DNA of 64,000 nt, from the NCBI RefSeq assembly GCF_026210795.1, contig NC_089429.1:558001-622000 (forward strand), written 5' to 3'. Each line of letters starts with the position of its first letter. The first letter of the stretch is position 1. A program made the translations under genes and the position numbers. Positions 47,701 through 59,859 of the stretch are shown here, one piece after another. The DNA comes from Rhizophagus irregularis (taxonomy: Eukaryota; Glomeromycota; Glomeromycetes; Glomerales; Glomeraceae). The notes beneath the pieces were generated by a model, which saw only the letters and a program-made list of their open reading frames with translations, was not told where the DNA came from and did not search any database.

Positions 47701-49199
47701 TGATCACTGATCAACTAGATGCCCGTAATATCTTAGTCGACAGACTTTGGACGTTCACGTTTACATGGATCGGTTATTGACAAAAAAGAAAAGCATATAG
47801 AATAATGCCTTGCATGGATGCAAAAATTCTTTAAAAGGATCATTCGTATGATTTAACCAAAAAATCCGATATATAAAGCTTAGCGGTATTATTCTGGCAA
47901 TTAACAAGTTGTAAACCACCTTTCGAATCTGAAACAGACAAACACAAACGATGATTATATTAAGCTTTATCAAAGTAAGCATAAAATTAGTAATGATATA
48001 TTTTTGCAACAAAACACATCTAATCTTAATATGAAATATAAATAGGATGTTGGGAATTTGTACCAGATAGATATCTCGGAATAGTTTCTATTCTTAATAG
48101 TATTAGCTCCGAAAAAATAATGCAACTACTAATTTTGAAGTAAGCGAAATAACAAAAGAATTAGAAAACGACAATTTATCATTTCAGATTAGAAATTAGT
48201 AGATTTTCATAGTCTCATTCAACATTCTATTTTTATTTTTGTTTCTTTCTTGTATTATGTCAGAATAATAAAAAAACCGTAAATGAATAAACATTTATGT
48301 TTATTGTAATTACTCGAGATTATAGAATGTGAAAGAACATGATTACAACATCAAAACGAATATTACTTTATATGAGGATAACACTTTTATATTAACAGTC
48401 ATACAGGAAAGACTGCTTCAATCCAAAGGGATTTTTCCGAACGTCTGATTCATCTAATACATGTGAATACGTAAACAAAAATCGTTGCAGAAAATGATGG
48501 TCGTACGTCAATTACTCCAGTGTTGATCAACAAAATAAATATTTTATAGTAAGCAACCATTAGTAATGTGAAACTTGCAGCTGGCGGATTTAGCGCAACG
48601 TTCTATTTTTCAGTGTAACTGGGCAGAGCCTACATATACCATCATCCTCTGTTACATTTCTTATTAAACGTATAACTTCTACGCCAGTCAGTGGCCACAT
48701 TCAACTTAAAATGATTTATCGAATTTCCATCAACTTAATATTAGACACTATTTATCCCGCAGTAATGTCCACAGCTATCCCAGCCGCAGCATTATCTGTT
48801 GGAAAACAAGACCGTGACCTATTATGATAATGTCTCAAATGTTCGGTCTTATACGGTTCACATACTTAGATTCACTTCACGAGTTCAGTTCACGTAGTAG
48901 CAATTAAGTGTGGACTTGCCAGTTTCAGTAAAATAGCTAAAGCTACTAATAGTTGTTGTGTGTTTACGTACATACTGACTAGTCAAATATGGTTAATCAC
49001 ACGACACTCATCTGGCAGAAAAATTACGTAACCTTGTTTTTTAATAAATACACTGAATCAAAATCTAATGAATGTAATGAGTTGTACTGATTAATTTAAT
49101 ATGATTAAGTGTAAAGATAATTGGTATAAAAAACCTGAAAAAATTAAGAAATTCTAAATTTCTCTCTATATTTTTCTCTCTATATTTCTAACTATAAGA
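44758..49199. other. Long intergenic region, no gene recognised
   Basis: 44820-45350 aligns with the upstream region of the AKR pseudogene (18775-19560), so it holds the shared AKR promoter area. Beyond that I find no supported gene. A minus-strand frame at 47761-48012 is preceded by a plausible acceptor (tgtttcag) and reads like a short conserved stretch, but neither its frame nor its product could be settled. A lone box-A-like ttagctcagtt at 45454 has no box B. Confidence 0.45.
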
Positions 49200-49739
49200 A
49201 TGTTCAGAACCATTTTTAACCGCTACTCACGTCGCTTAATTCCAAAGTCCCCTGGTGGTGCGTCTTTCATATAACTTTGTTTTATTATGATTTTATAATG
49301 TTCATTTTTTTCATTTTTTTATTTAGGACTTATAAATACTTCTCTTGGTGCTACCGACATTGGTTCCGGCAGTAAACCTCATACGTGACCTTTTATTTTT
49401 TTTATCTGTTGTGTTTTTATAATGATCATCATTTTACTTATCTATTTAGAGTCCAAAACCTCCCTTGAAAACATGCTCCTCGAATCTCCTCAATGGGAGA
49501 ATAAAGTAGAGTTCACTTTAAAAGAATTGGTTTTACACAATATCAACCAACGTCAAAATGACTTAATTGAACACAGGATAACTAAAGCTGAAAATAAATT
49601 TCTTTTCACCACCATTTGCGCCACTTGCTCAATTATTTGTACCATTCTCTCAGAAAGATATTTTGCTGGAAAGTCCTACGATACTGATAACAAGATTGCT
49701 GATGTTTCAGGAAAAAAGGATACGGACAAAAAGAAATAA
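49200..49739 (+). CDS. Small predicted mitochondrial membrane protein, 3 exons, about 133 aa
   Basis: The only gene called on the plus strand. Exons 49200-49257, 49327-49380, 49450-49739; total 402 nt, in frame. The Arg-rich start MFRTIFNRYSRRLIPKSPG resembles a mitochondrial presequence. A charged stretch (QWENKVEFTLKEL, RQNDLIEHRITKAENK) is followed by one hydrophobic segment (about 96-110, FLFTTICATCSIICTIL) and a polar Lys/Asp tail. Two decayed minus-strand copies near 24-25 kb confirm the exon borders. Oddity: the second donor is AT (atacgtgacc) where both pseudogene copies have GT, so splicing may fail or use a rare site. The general plan recalls coiled-coil plus membrane-anchor proteins such as the DUF1640/MCUR1 group, but this is only resemblance. 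Confidence 0.55.
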
Positions 49740-50077
49740 TTCCTTTTTACATTTAGGATAAAGAATGTTCATCGTAAAGATGAGTTTTTTTACTTTAATG
49801 CCCTTATAATAATATTATGATTTCATTCACAATAGCTTATATCTTAAATAATATAATTTCTTTGCGATTCATATCTATTAAATAGTATGATTTCTTTGCG
49901 ATTTAGAGTCAAAAGAGTTAGTTGAAGGATTTGTCAATGGATTAATAAATTACATAGTTTAAAAAATGAATTTAAAACATCACTTATTTTTAACTGTTGA
50001 GATTACAACTTTTTTGAATTACAGAAAGTCACAAAAAAAACACACTGAAAGGAAAATAGGAAGCTTGCATAATAATA
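49740..50077. other. Intergenic, no gene
   Basis: AT-rich 3' region of the small membrane protein gene. A short direct repeat tagtatgatttctttgcgat is at 49850-49903. Nothing else seen. Confidence 0.4.
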
Positions 50078-50257
50078 CCCTGTAAAAAATCTGATCCGTG
50101 TTTTATCTTTCCATGTTTTTTCCGTGAATGTATCATTTTCATGGAATTTAAAATGGAAATTTTCATCTCGCTAACAGTGAATGTATCATTTTCACGGAAT
50201 TTTTACGGAAGAACCGGAGAAATTATGGAAATATTCGGATAAAAATTTTTTATAGGG
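50078..50257. mobile_element. MITE-like element with inverted ends
   Basis: Left end ccctgtaaaaaatctgatcc, right end inverted ggataaaaattttttataggg. Inside, gtgaatgtatcattttca occurs twice in direct orientation (about 50124 and 50180). Ends recall the MITE at 41644. Confidence 0.6.
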
Positions 50258-51115
50258 ATAGTTGCTTTTTACTTATTTAAAAGTAATAAAGTGAGTGTTT
50301 GATAATTATTTGAAATCGTTCAGTGTAACGACTATAATGAATTTGCTTTTCTTCTTGATAAAACACGTTTTATATATTTATTCCTATTATCTGACGTATT
50401 AGAGTAAGTTTTATTATATAAAATGATTACATGTTTTTCAATAATAAAAAAAAGAATAAATCAAATAAAAGTGGTATGATTTGTGAGTTTATTTTTTTTT
50501 AATGAGATCTGTCTAATAATTACATTTTCTATTATTAGCATTAGATATTATTTATATCGATTATTAAATATTTTTTTTTGATTAAACAACTATTAAAAAA
50601 ATCAAAGAAATTATGTTTTTAATTAAGAATTCATAAATCTAATCATTTTGTTGTATTTTTTTTTATTAATATTTATTTTATATTATGTTATATTATACAA
50701 ACAATCATAAATGAAGTTATGGATTTTACTTTATTTGTTAAGTTGTTTAATAAAACCCTAATGGTTTCAATTTTATATATATAAATTATATAAATCTTCT
50801 ATTTAAAAAATAAAAACTCCCACTTACTTTACGTTTACTGTTGACTTTTTTTTTATTTACATTTTACAGTAAACTTACTTAGTTAATGATTTATTATTAA
50901 TTTTAGATAATTTAATATGACCAAATAAAAACATTTTATTAAAATGCTAATCTTCGATTTCTTTCAGATATGAATAAATTGATAAATATGAGCCTTACTA
51001 CCGTTAAATATCCAGAATAAAATCCTTAAGTTCAAAATAAAATAAGAGTAAATTATATCTAATATCTGTTATGTTTTTTTATATACTAAATATTTTCATT
51101 TAAAGTAAAATGTGT
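50258..51115. other. Intergenic, no gene
   Basis: Very AT-rich 3' region of the kinase-like pseudogene. I see nothing in it. Confidence 0.45.
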
Positions 51116-52811
51116 TTAATTTCTTTCATCTATAATAAAAAAAAAATAGTTTAATTAAAATTTAATAAAAAGTTACATGCAAAAGTAATTACCTTTAGAA
51201 TTAATATCAAGTTTAGTAAAATCCATTCTTAAGGAATCTGTAAAATAAAGAATAATTATTATTATAAATAGATTTGAATAATTATTTTGAATTAAAATTA
51301 CCTGAATATTCTAAGTCATCATTGTCTGCATTTTTTGGTTCGGGAAGATTTTTAAAATCTAAAAGTCTACTTGTGTAAACTGCTTGAGGATGTGTCATAT
51401 ATAAGAGAGTACTAGTAGACGATGATGGTGATTGAACTGTTGAAAATGATAATTTTTTATTAATTTCATCTGCTTCTTCGAATTGATCGATCACAGAATT
51501 TTTAAGCGAATAACAATATAAATTCTCTAATAACTCCCGTAATTTATTTGCTTTAGGTCGTTTTAAAGGATCTGCATCCCAACATTGATTAATAAGATCA
51601 AAAATTAATTGAGGAATTTTATAGTTAGATCTTGGCCTCAACCCTTTACAAATTTTCATTGCTAAGAATTCATCATGAGCTATATCATAATAAGGAGGGA
51701 AACCTGTACAAATTTCATATGCAATAATTCCGAATCCATAAATATCACTTGCTTGAGTATATTCTTTTCCTCTTAAAACTTCTGGAGCTACATAAGGTAT
51801 ATATTTTTTTATTACTATTTTGAGAGGATTTGACATTTGCTGGTTGACATAATCCCAAATCAGTAATATAAGCAAATGTAACAAAATCATCTAATATATT
51901 CCCACAATGAAAATCATGATGAATTAATCCTTTATTATGAATATCACTAAGACCACATGCAATACCAAATAAATACCCCAATTTTTTATCCCAACTCAGT
52001 GAAATAAAATTGTAATTTAAATGTTGTCTTAAACTACCATTTATTAATTCCATCACCATTATAAAATTATTTGTTTTTGGGTCTTTGGTAATACCAAAAC
52101 AACGAACTACATGACCACTTGAAAATGAACATACTATAATATTTGATTCAATCTTAAAAGAAATTATAGTTAGTTTAACATTTATAAAGGCTAATGAAGA
52201 TTTATAAAAAAATATCTTACTTCTTTTAAAAAATCTGTTGTAATGTCTTGTGAGTTATGTAAACATTTTAAAGCAACTTTAGTTTTTCTTATTCTTTTCC
52301 ATTTATTATTGTCATAATCCCAATAATCAATATATCCATCTTTCCAAACTGCTTTAAAAGTAGTTCCAAATCCCCCTTTTGCTAAATATTCAACATCTTC
52401 AAATTTATCATATTCAATCCACTCTATAACACATTGGAATTTTTCAGCTTTTAATTGTGCTTTTTGAATAAATTCATCAACGTCATGATTTCCACTTGTC
52501 CAATTTTTGAAATTTTGTTGAAATCTTTTAGAATTACATGGCTGACAATAATAATAATAATAAGTATTAGGCTGTTTACACTCATCACATAAACCATATT
52601 TTTTATAACGTTCTTTTAATTCTTTGTCTGTTATTAATTTATCAATTAACGATTCTTGTTCTTTAGTCAAATACCAATATTTGAAGTCTTTTATTTGTTC
52701 AAATATATCATCGCTTAGTTTTTCTTTATCAATTAACGACTTTTGTTCTTTAGTCAAACGATGATGACTAAAATTTTTTATTTGCTCAAATACATGTTTA
52801 ATTTTGTCCAT
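51116..52811 (-). pseudogene. Divergent TKL-type kinase with frameshift in activation segment (copy 6)
   Basis: Same architecture as the other kinases but clearly diverged. Exons in coding order: 52221-52811, 51302-52152, 51193-51237, 51116-51129. Exon 1 has the same 591-nt length as in copies 1-5, with a CxxC...CxxC motif (LCDECKQP..YCQPC), Gly loop AKGGFGTTFKA and VALK. Exon 2 has HHDFHCGN (HHD for HRD) and DLGLC, then after about 51800 the frame must shift to continue [22 protein letters not shown]. Exon 2 is short by 2 modulo 3; about 8 bases appear deleted where relatives read YG(x)LPY. The tail keeps NLPEPKNA, a 45-nt phase-1 exon and a tiny last exon (DERN, stop). Residues 8-29 and 37-58 are a tandem repeat (FEQIK..LTKEQ.SLIDK). 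Either a recent pseudogene or a sequence error. Confidence 0.75.
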
Positions 52812-53784
52812 TTTAATAAATAATCTATTAAACGAAAGTATATTATTAATTCGTATGTAAAAATTAAAAAATAATGAGGTGAAACGTTATTTTATGTTGC
52901 AATTGATTTCAAGATCGGCAACAAAATTATCAAAAAAAGACTAGTTAAAATACATAGAGGAAACACAACAATCCTGATCGACAATTAAATTTATTCAATT
53001 TTGGCAATTTTATTTAAATTCTCCATTAAAAGTAAGATTAAATGACAAATAAAATAAATAAAAGTTTAACTAAATATAGTAAGTATTATGTAACCAAAGA
53101 TTATTAATAATAAGTGACGAATTAAAAATGTTATTATAAACAATATGATGAAGAACTTTAGTAATATTTTGTATATCATAGGTGTAATTTATTGACGCAA
53201 TTGAAGTCTAAGCTTTAAGAAATCTATTTAATCTATTTATTCAATGTATTCTAGAATATTTATCCAAAGAGAGAATTTGGGAATTTGGAATTATTTTAAA
53301 GTAAATGAAATACAAATCTTTTCGCAAACTTATATAGATTGATATCGTATTGTAAAATAAAATTGATCTCATTAACGCTTACGTCATGCATCATATATAT
53401 TAATTTAGCTTATTTGTAATAATTTTTTTTTTAAAAAAAAAATATTCCACAAAAATAATTTCGTAAAAAATAATTTTAGTAGTTTAATAAAATTAATCAA
53501 TTTATTTAATGTATTCAAATAATGCCCTAATAAAGTTAATATCCTAGGTGTTAGGAAGTATAATGTACATATAGAGGGTGAATTATGTAAAAGGCGCGAA
53601 AATGTTTAGAAATAATAAATCTTTATATAAAAATTTGTATCATTCGTTAGATTAAATATAAACTTTATTAATTATAATACTAATTAATATTTAAATAAAT
53701 AGTATATTTATACTTATTTTACAAATCATACGTTCACATAATTATTTTGCAATATATACATTATAATAATTTGTAAATATATTC
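52812..53784. other. Upstream region of copy 6, no gene
   Basis: AT-rich and without a supported open frame. The upstream block conserved among copies 1-5 was not found here. Confidence 0.45.
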
Positions 53785-54290
53785 ATTAAGTTTTATATAA
53801 AAAATATATAAATTACAAACTAAGGAACTACTTACTCTAATCTTAATGTTTAAAAATAATTCAAAATAAAACAATAATTGATTATCTTTCAATAAAATTT
53901 GTAAATAGTTTAAAATCCATCAAAAAGAAAGAACAAATATATTATTGAATTAAAAATTTATTTTCTATATTATAAACTGATCGAAACACGAAAGATAACG
54001 GTCCTTTAGTGACATATCTTTCATCAATCCAATATTGCTGTATAAATTTTAGAGAATCCTCCTCAATATTTTAATATGGGATCCATTTAATAATAATAAC
54101 ATTTTGCTCAAGTGTTTCCATTTGACAATTTTTTATTAAATTATTAATATCATTATTTCCAGATGTTCCACAAATTCCTCTTGTTCCTGAATAGAAAGAA
54201 TTTTATCTCGGTCGTAACTTTATTGCTTAAATCTAATTGGTTCAGTTTTTCTTCTGCTGTAAGAGAATTATCAGCAAGAATTGTTTGATG
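53785..54290 (-). pseudogene. Strongly decayed kinase relic (copy 7)
   Basis: 53785-53885 matches the kinase 3' flank (aaactaaggaactacttact, atcttaatgttta). 53960-54290 holds pieces of exon 1 on the minus strand: gatgaaagatatgtcac, ctctaaaatttatacagcaa, ttggatcccatattaaaa, tcaaatggaaacacttgag and caaattgtcaaatgg-type blocks corresponding to GGFSEIYTA, IIEWIP and the TSGNN region, followed by RGICG. Everything between (exon 2 and tail) is deleted. Confidence 0.7.
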
Positions 54291-54299
54291 CATAATTTT

Positions 54300-55366
54300 T
54301 ACACGAAGAATTTTTTTTTTATATTATTGGCTTTTTTTTTTATAAAACAATTTTTGTAGAGAATTTTTATTTTTAATATAGGCAAAGCTTTTTTTGATAA
54401 AATTATTTTGGGATTTATTTTAATAAAAAGACTTTTTAGTAAAAAATTTTGTTAGAGAATTTTTTTATTGATAGGGACATTTATGAGTTTTTTTTTCGAT
54501 GGATAAATTTTTTTTAATATGATTTTTTTTTTGAACATATACCTAATTTGTTGGAACAATTTTTTTTAACAGGATTTTTTTTTTTCATTGAGAATCTTTT
54601 TTTTTTGTAGAAAATTCTTTGGAGAATTTTTTTAATAGAAACGATTTTTTTGATAGAGAATTTCGTTAAAAATTTTTTTTTTTTAATAGGAGAGAGTTTT
54701 CCTTGATAAAGAATTTCTTTTGGGAATTTTTTTTAATAGGTGAAAGTATTTTTTGATGGTGAATTTTATTAGAGAATTTTTTTTTAATAGGAGGATTGTT
54801 CTTTGATAGGAAGATAAATAATTTCGCTGAGAATTTTTTTTTTTTTTTGATAGAAATTTCATCATAGAATTATTTTTTTAATAGGTAAAATATTTTTTTT
54901 TTTGATGGATCATTTCGTTAGTAAATTTTTTTAACAGGGGAGATTTTTTTTTTTTGATAGAGAATTTCGGTAAAGAATTTTTTTTTAATAGGAGGGAAGT
55001 TTTTTTTTTGATAGAAATTCTTTTTGAGAATTTTTTTTAATAGATAAGAATCTTTGAATTTTTTTTAATAGGGAAAATGTGTTTTTTTTTGATGGAAGAT
55101 TTTCGTTAGAATCGGGATATTTTTTTTTGATTGAGAATTTCATTAGAGAATTGTTGGTTGAAAAGTTTTTTTATTTTTTTTTTTTGATGGAGAATTTTGT
55201 TAGAAGTCGCAATAGAAAATTTTAATGAAATAGTTTTCTTTTAATAAGGGTATCGAGAATTTTGGCTTGAAATTTTTTTTTTTAATAAAGAATTTCATTA
55301 GAGATCTTTTCTTTATAAAAATTGATTGAAAATTTATTGAATTTTACAATTTTAATAAATTCCTCT
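54300..55366. repeat. Left arm of large AT-rich palindrome, built of short tandem units
   Basis: Degenerate units of about 50-65 bp of the type gatagagaatttc, then a T-run, then aatagg. The arm is the inverse of 56873-57786, with the distal part matching 61440-61640. The spurious open frames in it are low-complexity. Confidence 0.7.
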
Positions 55367-56872
55367 TTTTTTTTTAATGGATATTATAAAATAAATGGTT
55401 TGCTAGTAGTTAAAGTTCTGCATGAGCTGGCTCGAGCTGAGCCAGGGCATAGCTCAAGCTCAGCTCCAAAATTAAGAGAGCTGAGTCCGCAATGAACTGA
55501 GCCACGGCAAATATTGGCTCAAGCTTTTTGAGCCAAGCCGAGCCATAATAAATCCTGGCTCAAGCCGAGCTGGACTTGAACTGGCTCGAGCTGGGCTTGA
55601 GCTTTACCTAAAAAAAAAAAGAGAGAAAATGGTGTTAATGATGTTTTATAACACCATTACACAGCCACATTCTCACCAAACAACACCTGCCGCATATTCC
55701 ATAGCCGGGAACCTAATAAAATAAAAAAAATTGGCATTAGTATTGTTTCAAATGCTATTATTCAACCACACTATACCAACCATGTGCGGCAATTCTTGCT
55801 GATTATATGAGTATTATATGGAAGGTGAAGGTGCTCCGGATTTATATCTAAAAAATCCTCGTGAGAGAGTTAAGGTTAATTATTCCACTATCTGGAAACC
55901 TGAAAAATAAAAAAAAAAGTTAGTGGGATTCCATAACACACCATACTATCCATACTTACCAACGAAAGGCTGAAGAACTAAAAGATAAAAAAAAAATTGC
56001 GTTATTGTTGTTCCATAATGCAATTTCATAACCATACTGTCCATAATTACTGTCCATACATTACACTACTTACACTCTACTTACCGTATAACTCCAAGGA
56101 TATAATCATATAATATTCATATATAACATAAATTAAAAAGTTTTTAAAATAATGTTAACTTTAAAAAAAGTATATAGCAGAAATTTGTTTGAAGTGTTTT
56201 CTCTTTTTATCATTAATAATATTAAATAATTGACATAAAAACATTTTTTGAAAATCTACCATTTTTTAAAATACTTTTAATATATATAAATAAAAATTGG
56301 GGATTGCTAAACGTTGCCCGGGCGATCATCGCCTGGCTTTTTTTTTTCAAATATGTCATATGATGTATCTAATTTATGATCGGTTATTATTGCAAAAGAT
56401 ATTTTTAAAAAAAATTATTTGCAAACATATTTATTCAAAATAATCTTATTTAATGAAATTTTATTTAAAATTTAAAGTCGCACATTTATGATTTTAAAGA
56501 AAAAAATCACCATATTTATTTTTATTGAAGTGTACAAATAAAAGAAATAATAACAATAAATAAAAAAGAAAAGTAAATTACAATGATCAAGGAGAAAGAT
56601 GCTAATAAAAAAATGAAATAACAATGGAGTAATGGAAAGTAATAGAAGATGAAAGGGAGTAAAAATGTAATGAGAAGTGATAGGAAACAAAAAGGAGAAA
56701 TAGGACATGATGAGAGATGAAAAGGAGTGATGGGAGACGAAAAGAAGTGATAGAAGACAAAGAGGAGTGATGGGAGACGAAGAGAAGTGATGGGAAGATG
56801 AAGAGGAATGATGGGAGACGAAAAGGAGTAATAGGAGATGAAAAGAAGTGATGGGAAGATGGAGAGGAGTAA
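55367..56872. repeat. Central part of the palindrome: GAGC-rich block, spacer and purine minisatellite
   Basis: 55425-55600 is a GC-rich cluster of gagctgagcc / ggctcaagc motifs in both orientations. 55620-56300 is plain spacer with four short repeats of ttccataa..caccat type. A single MITE-like end attgctaaacgttgcccggg is at 56303. 56580-56870 is a purine-rich minisatellite of about 20-bp units (agtgatgggagacgaagag and variants). Minus-strand frames across it are artefacts. Confidence 0.65.
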
Positions 56873-57786
56873 AAATTTATTAAAATTGTAAAATTTAATA
56901 AAAATTTTCCAATAAATTTTCAATCAATTTTTTATAAAAAAAAGATCTCTAATGAAATTCTTTATTAAAAAAAAAAAAAAATTTCAAGCCAAAATTCTCG
57001 ATACCCTTATTAAAAGAAAACTATTTCAATAAAATTTTCTATTGCGACTTCTAACAAAATTCTCCATCAAAAAAAAAAATAAATAACTTTTCAACCAACA
57101 ATTCTCTAATGAAATTCTCAATCAAAAAAAAAATATCCCGATTCCAACGAAAATCTTCCATCAAAAAAACACATTTTCCCTATTAAAAAAAATTCAAAGA
57201 TTCTTACCAATTATTAAAAAAAAATTCAAAAGAATTTCTATATCAAAAAAAAAACTCTCCTCCTATTAAAAAAAAAAATCTTTACCGAAATTCTCTATCA
57301 AAAAATAATCTCCCCTGTTAAAAAAATTTACACTAACGAAATGATCTATCAAAAAAAAAAGTCTTACCTATTAAAAAAAAAAATTCTATTAAAGAAAAAT
57401 TCTTTAATGAAATTCTCTATCAAAAACAATCCCCCTATTAAAAAAAAATTCTCTAATAAAATTCTCCGTCAAAAAATACTTTCACCTATTAAAAAAATTC
57501 CCAAAAGAAATTCTTTATCAAGGAAAACTCCCTCCTATTAAAAAAAAATTCTTAACAAAATCTTCTATCGAAAAAAAATCTCACTTATTAAAAAAATTTT
57601 CTAATGAAATTATCTATTAAAAAAAAAATCTTCCCTATTAAAATTCTTCAAATAATTTTCTACAAAAGAAAAAATTCTCTATCAAAAAAAAAATCTTTCC
57701 TGTTAAAAAAAATTGTTCCAACAAATTAAGTATATGTCAAAAAAATCTTATAAAAAAAAAATTCTCCAATGAAATTTCTACCAAAT
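56873..57786. repeat. Right arm of large palindrome (proximal part)
   Basis: Inverse of the left arm: aattttcaatcaattttt and agatctctaatgaaattc mirror 55285-55350, and ttccaacaaattaagtatat mirrors the stretch at 54538-54558. The arm is interrupted at about 57787. Confidence 0.7.
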
Positions 57787-57804
57787 AAAAGTTTTTAACG
57801 TAAC

Positions 57805-59848
57805 TAGTGTACTTTTGGATATAGTGAGTGAGTTTTATACTAATACTGCTAATAAATTAATAAAAGATTTTTTTATAACAATAGATTGTGTTTAGTGAGA
57901 TTTATAAAAAATTTAATGAGATTTCTTTTTAGTAATAGTTTGGTATAAAAAAATTTTCTGGGATTTTTTTTTAATAACAATATGTTGATAGTAGACAATT
58001 AACTTGTTAATAATTGTTTTTTAGTAAGATTTTTTTATAGTTCACAGTAACACTAATATTACTAGTAAGTAATATAAATGAAAGATTTTTATAACAATAG
58101 ATTACATTTAATAAGGTTAATAAAAAAATTTTCTGAGATTTATTTTAATAACAAAATTTTTGGTGATTATTTTTTTTAGTAACAATAGATTGGTAATAGA
58201 CAATAAAAAATGTTGTGAAAACATTAAAAACTGAACTGATAATGAATTGGTAAATCAGATCAGTTTTGGTCACAGTAATAATTGTCTATTACCAATCTAT
58301 TGCTACTAAAAAAAAAATCACCAAAAATTTTATCATATCTATTGTTATTTAAATAAATCCCAGAAAAGTTTATATATTGTACTATACTAATTTGTCATAA
58401 AAAAATTCCAGAAACTGATCTATTATATTAATAAAAAATCTAAAAAATTTTTTATATCTCTCCATTATAATATAGTACTGATCTGTTGTTATCAAAAAAA
58501 TTTTTTATATTGATTTATTGACTCTATTGTTAAAAAAAAATTCAGAAAATATATTTATATCAATCTATTATTAAAAAAAAAGTTAAAATTTTTTTATATC
58601 TATTCATTGTACTATACCAATCTATTGTTATTAAAAAAAAGTCTCAGTAAATTTTTTGTATTGATCTATTGTTATTAAAAAAAATCTCCCAAAATTTTTT
58701 TTATATGTCATTAAATATAATCTATTTATAAAAAATCTTTTATTAACTCATTAAACTAACTATTAATACCTATTAGTAGTAGTATTACTGGAAAAAATCT
58801 TACTAAAAAACAATTATTAATTGAACAAATTAATAATCAGTTGACTATTACCAATCTATTGTTATTAAAAAAAATCCAGAAAATTTTATACTGATATAAT
58901 GACTTATTGCTAAAAAAAATCCCAGAAAATATATTCATATCAATCTATTATTAAAAAAAAGAATTCAGAAATATTTTTTATATCTATACATTGTATTATA
59001 CCAATCTGTTATTATTAAAATAGATCCCAGAAAATTTTATTATATCTATCTATTGTACTATACCATTATATTATATCTCAAAAAATTTTTTTATTAACCT
59101 TATTAAATGTAATTAAAATCTTTTATTATCATTACTTATTAGTAATATTAGTGTTACTATGTTGAAGATAGGGCCGTCTGGCTAAGATAACGCATTACAA
59201 ATGTTGTCTACCTACTGAGTCTAACGATCACTCGACAGTGCACACGTGGGGTACTATACGTATGACGAGTGGTTTGTAGTTTAATTATATTAGAGTAGCT
59301 TTTAGAATCATACTATGTATACATATTCTTTTATTTTTCTACTTTAATAAAACTGCAAATGCGCTGCGATTAAAAAAAAAAAGTAATATTAGTACTGTGA
59401 ACTGTAAAAAAATTATTAACTTCCGTTAATAAGTTACCAATCTATTGTAATTAAAAAATAAATCACAGAAAATTTTTATTATATCTATCTATTGTGCTAT
59501 ACCAATATATTGTTATTAAGGAAGAATTCCAAAAAAAATTTATTATATCATCTATTATATGATACCAATTTACTGTTATTAAAAAAAAATTCCAAAAAAT
59601 TTATTACATCTATTTATTGTATAGTTAACCCTATTGTACTATTACTACTATGCTGATATATCGTTATTAAAAAAAAATTCTAGAAAATTTTTTATACAAA
59701 GCTATTCTTATTAAAAAAAATTTCATAAAATTTTTTCATAAATCTCACTAAACACAATCTATTGTTATAAAAAAATCTTTTATTAATTTATTAGTAGTAT
59801 TAGTATGCTTTTAAAATAAACTCACCCATTATATCCAAAAGTACACTA
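57805..59848. mobile_element. About 2-kb element with inverted ends, copy 1
   Basis: Left end tagtgtacttttggatatag, right end, inverted, ttatatccaaaagtacacta. The interior is itself largely self-complementary, with repeated ttaccaatctattgttatta-type units, and has no coding capacity. It contains a SINE-like insertion at 59159-59381. A second direct copy begins at 61990. Confidence 0.75.
59159..59381 (+). mobile_element. SINE-like retroinsertion, copy 1
   Basis: GC-richer sequence starting gttgaagatagggccgtctg, with a box-A-like tggctaagataacg (59179) and a weak box-B-like gatcactcg (59226). It ends in aataaaactgcaaatgcgct, gcgatt and an A-run. The flanks are target duplications agtaatattagtgttact (59141-59158) and agtaatattagtact (59382-59396, three bases lost). 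Confidence 0.7.
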
Positions 59849-59859
59849 ATATAATTAAA

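Noticed and set aside
47761..48012. 83-residue minus-strand frame after a plausible acceptor
   Set aside because: No recognisable motif, no paralogue in the window and no partner exon; left as unresolved intergenic sequence.
54683..57541. Several short open frames on both strands
   Set aside because: They lie in the AT-rich palindrome arms and the purine minisatellite, and mirror each other across the palindrome.
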